Assembly: GCA_029239415.1 (NCBI GenBank)
Contig: JAQZAY010000255.1
Span: 1 to 5,541 of the forward strand
DNA: 5,541 nucleotides
From: Pseudomonas sp.
GTDB lineage: Bacteria > Pseudomonadota > Gammaproteobacteria > Pseudomonadales > Pseudomonadaceae
Direction: 5' to 3'
Positions 5,538 through 5,541 of the stretch are shown in pieces. Position numbers and translations under genes: made by a program. Every line of letters starts with the position of its first letter. Positions within the stretch are counted from its first letter, which is position 1. The notes under the pieces are model-generated. The model was not told the DNA's origin and did not search any database. It saw only the letters and a list, made by a program, of their open reading frames with translations.

Positions 5538-5541
5538 GCAG

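Noticed and set aside
1..5541. Mobile elements, tRNA, rRNA, CRISPR, phage or toxin-antitoxin genes.
   Set aside because: No transposase, terminal inverted repeats, RNA-gene structure, spaced repeats or small paired genes were seen; all long stretches are explained by the six metabolic and regulatory genes.

Overview
The window is GC-rich (low to mid 60s % by eye), has tightly packed genes, Shine-Dalgarno-led ATG and GTG starts, and protein families typical of a metabolically versatile proteobacterium. Pseudomonas is the best guess, although nothing in the window (no rRNA, no marker gene) proves it. No mobile elements, RNA genes or CRISPR arrays are visible.

Layout, left to right. Positions 1-667 (minus) hold the N-terminal half of an anion:cation-symporter (ACS) family MFS transporter that runs off the left edge. 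Positions 801-1802 and 1799-2668 (minus) hold the C-terminal and N-terminal subunits of a split transketolase, joined by a 4-bp GTGA stop/start overlap. These three genes read leftward as one probable operon: transketolase N subunit, C subunit, transporter. A 147-bp divergent intergenic region (2669-2815) carries a clear palindrome and separates this operon from a rightward LysR-type regulator of the GcvA/AmpR-like subgroup (2816-3709). The regulator converges, 18 bp away, on an HSL-type alpha/beta-hydrolase (3728-4654, minus). Upstream of the hydrolase, on the same strand, is a YheO/DauR-like PAS_6 plus HTH regulator (4785-5492). The last 49 bases are the 5' leader of that regulator.

How they may work together (inference): the LysR protein probably controls the divergent transporter/transketolase operon in response to a compound imported by the MFS protein, which would then be handled by a two-subunit thiamine-diphosphate enzyme. 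The hydrolase and DauR-like regulator form a second small unit that may or may not belong to the same pathway.

The most interesting signal is in the split transketolase. It keeps the thiamine-diphosphate/Mg machinery (Asp156, Asn186 and His78 in the N subunit; Glu77 and His139 in the C subunit). Several residues that read the sugar substrate in classical transketolases are replaced: the E. coli TktA His26 position is Tyr, His100 is Ser, Asp469 is Tyr, and the phosphate-binding His461 is absent. No kinase or other sugar-phosphate gene is present in the window. This fits a ketol-transfer enzyme acting on an unusual, perhaps unphosphorylated, substrate, and I cannot name that substrate from the sequence.
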